8,873 nucleotides of DNA, from positions 1-8,873 of the forward strand of contig CAZXFI010000021.1 in NCBI GenBank assembly GCA_964640225.1, read 5' to 3'. A program made the position numbers and the translations under genes. A model generated the notes under the pieces. The model was not told the origin of the DNA. It did not search any database and worked only from the letters and a program-made list of their open reading frames with translations. The stretch's first letter is position 1. Each line of letters begins with the position of its first letter. Source of the stretch: JAGLWW01 sp964640225 (GTDB taxonomy: Archaea; Aenigmatarchaeota; Aenigmatarchaeia; PWEA01; JAGHBM01). Below are positions 1 through 6,000 of this stretch, in pieces.

Positions 1-79
1 TGAGCCATATACCACTAGAGGACTGGTTATTGTAGTTGAACCAGCTTGTGGTGTCGTAGAAGTGAATTTCTCTGGGGGC
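1..79 (-). other. T module copy 3 (N-terminal part only, cut by window edge)
   Basis: 26 residues: A-P-R-E-I-H-F, T-S-W-F-N-Y-N-N-Q-S-S-S-G-I-W-L. It matches the start of copies 1 and 2, and the order C-type helix then T module is the same as at blocks 5 and 2759-3085. The protein continues past the left end of the window. Confidence 0.75.
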
Positions 80-3000
80 CGTGAAATTTGTATTTCTAAA
101 GGAGTTATTGGAGCCTGTATCATAGAGGAAATAATCTTCCATAGGAGCCCTTATTGAACCTCCAGTTATCGTGTTGTTGAAAGTTTCGGATAATATTATT
201 GCGTTTATGTTTGCTGTCGCGTTGTTGTTGGAAATAGTATTGTGACTGCTCGTGTCTATGGCGATTGCGCCATCACTGTTTGATGTTGCGTTGTTGTTGG
301 AAATAGTATTGTAATCAGGACCAAGTATCCTTATCGCATAATCCAAAACTTCTGTTTCTACTGTATTATTTATAATGGAATTATGGACATAACTTCCCCA
401 TAGGTAGAGTGTACGCGCACGTGCCTTTAAAATGTTGTTAGTTATGTTGTTGTAAGAGCCCTCAATGTAAATCGCATAGTAACCTCCTGCAGTTACGTTA
501 TTGTTGGATATTGAATTGCTATTACTTGAATCTAGGTGAATTGTATAGTAACTTCCTGTGGATGTATTTGATATCACGTCATTGCTTGTTATATTATTGA
601 AATCGCTTGATATAACATATATTCCTTCATCGTCATTTACTCTTACTGTGTTGTTTTCTATTGTGCCGTTGTCTGAATTAATCCAATAAATTCCGCTATC
701 AGAACCCGAGCCGCTTATGTTTATCTCGCAGTCCTTTACTGTGACGTTAGTGAAACCTGTGTTGTTTATTCCGTAGGAGCCCGTGCTCTGGAGATAGTGC
801 CCGTCGCAGTCCAGCGTCACGTCTGAAGCGTTTATGTATAGGATTGTGCCTGCGCAGCCGGTTATATTTTCGGTTAGATTGGTGTCCTCAGTGATATAGG
901 AGCCGCAGTTTATCCCTGTTTCCACGGTAACGTTTCTGGAGGATGAGTTCATGTTCCCTGCGGAGTCTATCGCCCACGCAGTGTAGTCGTATGTGCCTTC
1001 TGAGAGGGAGGTGAAATTATGGTAAAGCCTATACAAGCCGTTGTTGTAGGAGGCGTTGATTTCCTCTTCCGATAGGACCCTTCTGTACAACCTGACTTCA
1101 TCTATATCTATCTCTAAGTAATCGCCCTCTGGAAACTTGTTTATTCTAAAATCATGGTTTTTTATATCCCCTATATGGCTTATTGATTTTGTGCATATTT
1201 TGTTCAAATTGGAATATAGTGTGCCGTTTACATCCCTGTCTGCAGAAAAAACAAGGTAGTACCATTTGTTCAATTCGGGAACAATTGTGGAATAACACTG
1301 TACATTATTGGAGTCTGATAAATTTGTTCCGTTTGCTATGTAATACCTTAAATCATAAGTAGAGCCTAAACCCAGTTCATAGCCGTAGTACCTGCCGTCA
1401 CCGCTCTTGTTAATGGTACCGATAAAATCTGTATTAGTGTTTTTGGGGTAAGACTTGAACTTTACCCAAAGAGTCAAAGTAAAATCTGTATCCGAACCGA
1501 AATCAAAAATGCTACTGTTGCTGAAATTAATATAATCGTATGTATCGTTATCCAAACTTATCGCGTTTCCGTATTTTCCTGCAGTTATGTTGTTCTCATC
1601 TAATCCTCCATTGAATAATCCAAAGTTGTCATAGGAGGAGTTGTCATAAATCCCTGTTGCATTGTAATGCTCAAAGCTCCAGTATCCCACCAGGCTGTGA
1701 TTCCAGTCAAAGAACGCGGATGTGTTTAATTCGTCTGTTATGGTTGTGTTTAGTGCCACCCAGTTTTTGGTGGTTACGTTGCCGTCCGGGGGCGTGGGGT
1801 CCTCCCAGTATATTTTTGGCGGGGTATTGTCTATTGTGACGTTCCTGCTTGAAGAATTCATGTTCCCTGCCTGATCTATAGCCCACGCGGTGTAGTCGTA
1901 GGTTCCGTCAGACAAATCCGTGAAGTTGTTTTCAAGGCGATAAATTCCGTTGTTGTAGGAGGCGTTGATTTCCTCGGGGCTAAGGACACGATTGTAGATG
2001 CGGACTTCGTCTATGGTGCCGTTGAAAGACCTGGCAGTGGCCAAATTATCTCCTATTAGCAGGGAAACGTTGCTATGGTCTTCCAAACCGCCTTCCGGCG
2101 TGCCGCCTACCTGACCTATGCTCTGGTTTTCCCCGTTTATGTATATCCTAAGAGCACCTGTGTCCCCGTCGTAAGTTGCCGCGACATGCTGCCATGTGTC
2201 AAGTGAAATTGAATTTTCCTCCGAGTAAGCCCTGCAGCCTGCCGTGCACTCATCTCCGGTGTAAACGTTAAAAACTATGCTGTGGTTTGAGTACTGAGCG
2301 GACAGATTGTTGTGCAAATAAAACAGAATTTTTTCCTTATCAATGACCCTGCCATAGCCGTTGTCCCCGTCATCTCCCCAGTCCCTTGGTTTTATCCATG
2401 CCTCAACAGTAATCTTGTCGCTAATGCTGTTCAGGCTGCTCTCGTTCCCGCAGTCAACATGGTCGTTATTTCCGTCAAAATCCAGCCCCTGTCCATACTT
2501 TGAATTTACCAAGTTTCCGGTTCCCATGCCCCCGTAGAATACTCCGAAATTGTCGTATGTGGAGTTGTCATAAACGCCCGTCCCGTTGTAGTATTCAAAG
2601 CTCCAGTAGCCTTTTAGCGAGTAATTCCAGTCTATGAGGGCTGATGTGTTCAGCTCGTCTTCCACGGTTGTGTTCAGGTAAACATGAGCGTCTGAAGTGA
2701 CGTTCCCGTCCGGGGGAGTGGGGTCCTCCCAGTATATTTTCGGGGCGGTTTCATCCTTTTCCACCTTTATTTCGTGCTCTGAATCCATATGTATAGTGAA
2801 ATAAGGCAGTACTCCCGATGAATATGTTTTCAGGGCGTAAGCCAGAACGGAATCGTTGTAGATTAAATAGTAAGTTTCGTTTTCTAAACCGCTTATGTTG
2901 TATTTCGCGGTTGAAGGACTGGGCACGCTATCGTTCCACTGAATCAGGGATTGGTTCCAGTAAGTTAGTTTTCTGGACATGGTGCCGAAAGAGCCTTTTG

Positions 3001-6000
3001 AGCTGTTCAGCCACAAGTCACCGGAAGACTGGTTGTTGTAGTTGAACCAGTCCGAGGAGAGGTCAAATGTTATTGCCCTGGAAACTGTGAAATTTGTGTT
3101 CCTGAAAGACGTTGAACTCACGTTCCTTATGTAGTAGTCGTTGCCGCTTGAACTGACGGAACCCCCTGTTACCGTGTTGTTGAAGCTGTCCATGATGCGC
3201 AAGGCCCATTGATTGTTGCTTTTGATTGTATTTTCTGTAAAATTGTTGTTGTGGGAGCCCACCTGAACCAGAAGCGAATAATAATCTCCAGCCGTCAGAT
3301 TGTTGCCGATTACCGTGTTGTTTTTTGAATCATACTGAATCTGAAGCGCGGTGTCGTCGTTGGCTGTCAACGTGTTTTCTGTAACGTTGTTTCCGTCCGA
3401 GCCGTACAAAAGAGAAACTGAATAGTCGTCCGTGGTTATGTTGTTGCTTTCTATTTTCCCGAAATCGGCTCCGCTGAAAAGAATCCCGTACCTGCCGTTT
3501 GAACCGCTCATGTTCACTGTGCAGTTCCTTATCGTGACGTTGTTAAAGCCTGTGTTGTTTATTCCGCTGTATGACGAGCCTCCGCTGCTCTGCAGGTAGT
3601 GGTTATTGCAATCTAACGTCACGTCTGAGGCATTTATGTAAAGGATAGTGCCGGTGCAGCCGGTTATATCCTTGGTCAGGTTCAGGTCCTCGTTTATGTA
3701 ATAACTACAACCTATATAATCGTTGCTCAGGGGCAGGCGGTCCACAAAAATAGAGCAGTTCACCCCGGGCTCGCACCAGGTGTCGTTGTATACGTCCCAT
3801 ACTTCATCACAGAAGCCGTCCGTGTCCCCATCATCGCAAGTGTCAGAGTACCCGTTTCCAGTGGAGTTGGTCCAGTAGTTTCCGCCTATGTAATCCGGCT
3901 GTAAGCCCGGTAGTCCGGAAACTCTCGTGCCGGTCTGGTTTGTGGTGTTGAAATAGCTCGGATTTGTTATATCCGAATCTATCCTTACATTGCCGTATGT
4001 TCCGGTGTTGTTTAAAAGGCAGTTGAATATTTTATTGTATTCAGGCTTTGCTGAAAAAGGACTGGACAACCTTATTCCTGAAAGAGTATTATTTTGTATT
4101 ATTGAGTTTTTGACTATATTGCTGTCAGAACCGCTACTTAAAAGAACACCATATTCGTTGTATTTGGCGGTGATATTGGTTACATTGTTTGAGTCGGAAT
4201 ATGAAAAAGACGAGCCATATTTATTTTTATTTGCAGTTGTATTTGCAATAAAATTTAAATTGGAATAGGAAAAAGCTATTCCATAATAGGAGTTGTAACT
4301 TGTATTTACATCTGTAAAATTGTTTTCATGTGATGTTACGACATATATGCCTTCCCACATATTGTTTGTCGCGGTTATGTTGGTGATTGTGTTATTATTG
4401 GACGAAACTAGATATATTCCCACGTCAAAATCTTTTACATAACAGTCCTTTATCGTGTTGTAGTTGGAGCCGTCTCCTGTGTCATTAAGATATATTCCAT
4501 AACTATTGGCACTAAAAGGACCGTCTATTACGTTCCCGTCGCAGTCCAGCGTTATGTTGTCCTTGCCGTTAAAATCTATGCAAACCTGCCCGTTTACGCT
4601 TTCATTTAGCTTCAAAGTTCCTCCTGCGCATATTTCTTGTATCTTGTCACTGCAGTCGTTGCAGCCGTTGCAAGTGGCATTCATGAGGCAGTATCCATCG
4701 CTCAGCGGAAGGTAATCGTAGGCAACGCTGGTTCCGTTGGTCAGGTTGTAGGCGTCGTCGCAGAAGCCGTCATGGTCTATGTCCTCGCACGTATCGGAGA
4801 AGCCGTTGCCGGTGGAGTTGGTCCAGTAGTTTCCGCCTATGAACAAGCCGTCCTCATAGATTCGCGTTCCGGTTTGATTGGTGGTATTGAAGTAATTCGT
4901 CAGTCCGGAATCTATTCTCGCATTGCCGTATGTACCGGAGTTGTTGAAGAGGCAGTTCCAGAATGTGTTGTTTTCCGGTTCAAACGTGCTCACAGTATCT
5001 AAATAAATTCCTGCTAAAGTATTATCCCGGAAAACTGAATCATATATGATGTTGTCCCCCGACGTGTATTGAAGGTGAATGCCATATCCATTTCCTATAG
5101 AAGTTATATTAGTTAAGTTACAGCCAGAAGACTTTGTATGCAGACCTTCATTTGTATTGTATGCTAATGTAAAATTTTCTAAAATACAGAATGATGATCC
5201 GGACATATACATTCCATTATTATTACCAATTAGTTCTATATTAGTAAAGTTAGACGAATCCACATTGTCCAAATATATACCATAATCACCATTATTTGAT
5301 ATTATATTATTCAAGGTATTTGATTCCGAATTAAGGAAATATATGCTCTCATCAGAAGAATTATAAACTGATATATTATTCAAGGTACAAAAATCCCCAA
5401 CCAAATTAAACCCATCAGAAGAACTATTAACTACGGTTACATTTGTTATGGTATTACCATCTGCTTGAACTCCCGCAATGCCAAATTGATTGTATTTGGC
5501 TACAACGTTTGATATATTGGTTGTTTTTGTGTAAAAAAGGTATATGCCATAATAACTGTTTGATGAATTTATGCCATCTATGTTTGCGTCATCGGTTTTT
5601 GCAAGATAAACACCATTATTTTTAATTGTGGGTGAGCTTTCTATTGTTATGTTCGTCACATTAGAACCATCAGCATTACACAAAAATAACTGAGATAGAA
5701 CTTTGTCATGAATTTCAGATCCACTTGTATTATAATACTCTATTGAATTTCCACCGGATCCAGTCACGTTATAGAGATAATTATCACAATCAGATACAAA
5801 AAATGCGTTAGTATAAAAATCTAAAATATTATTATCATATAATTTAGAATTTAGAACTTTGTTTTTTCCTGAATAACGAAATCTTATACCATAATTCGGG
5901 CTTGAATAAGATATTGTGTTATTTATCGTGTTTCCATCAGAATATCTGGTATATATATTCGCTTGGTCCCAATCAGTGATATTGCAATTTTTTATTGTTA

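Larger units (their letters stand above)
1829..2758 (-). other. Ig-like domain 1, split by an inserted LamG domain
   Basis: N-terminal half (2612-2758): D-E-T-A-P-K-I-Y-W-E-D-P-T-P-P-D-G-N-V, V-Y-L-N-T-T-V-E-D-E-L-N-T-S, A-L-I-D-W-N. C-terminal half (1829-1954): G-I-Y-R-L-E-N-N-F, L-S-D-G-T-Y-D-Y-T-A-W-A-I-D-Q-A-G-N, R-N-V-T-I-D. Joined, these make the usual bacterial/archaeal Ig-like fold: T-P-P at the start, a D-W-N strand, D-G-T-Y-x-Y-x-A-x-A-x-D-x-A-G-N near the end. LamG 1 sits between the halves, so the two ends of LamG should lie close together in the fold. Confidence 0.75.

Noticed and set aside
4637..5002. Plus-strand open frame of 121 codons
   Set aside because: Antisense to block 3 and its joint. 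It shares a peptide of about 20 residues with the plus-strand frame at 7433-7783 only because both lie on the exact 115-bp repeat. No domain, ribosome site or codon pattern supports it.
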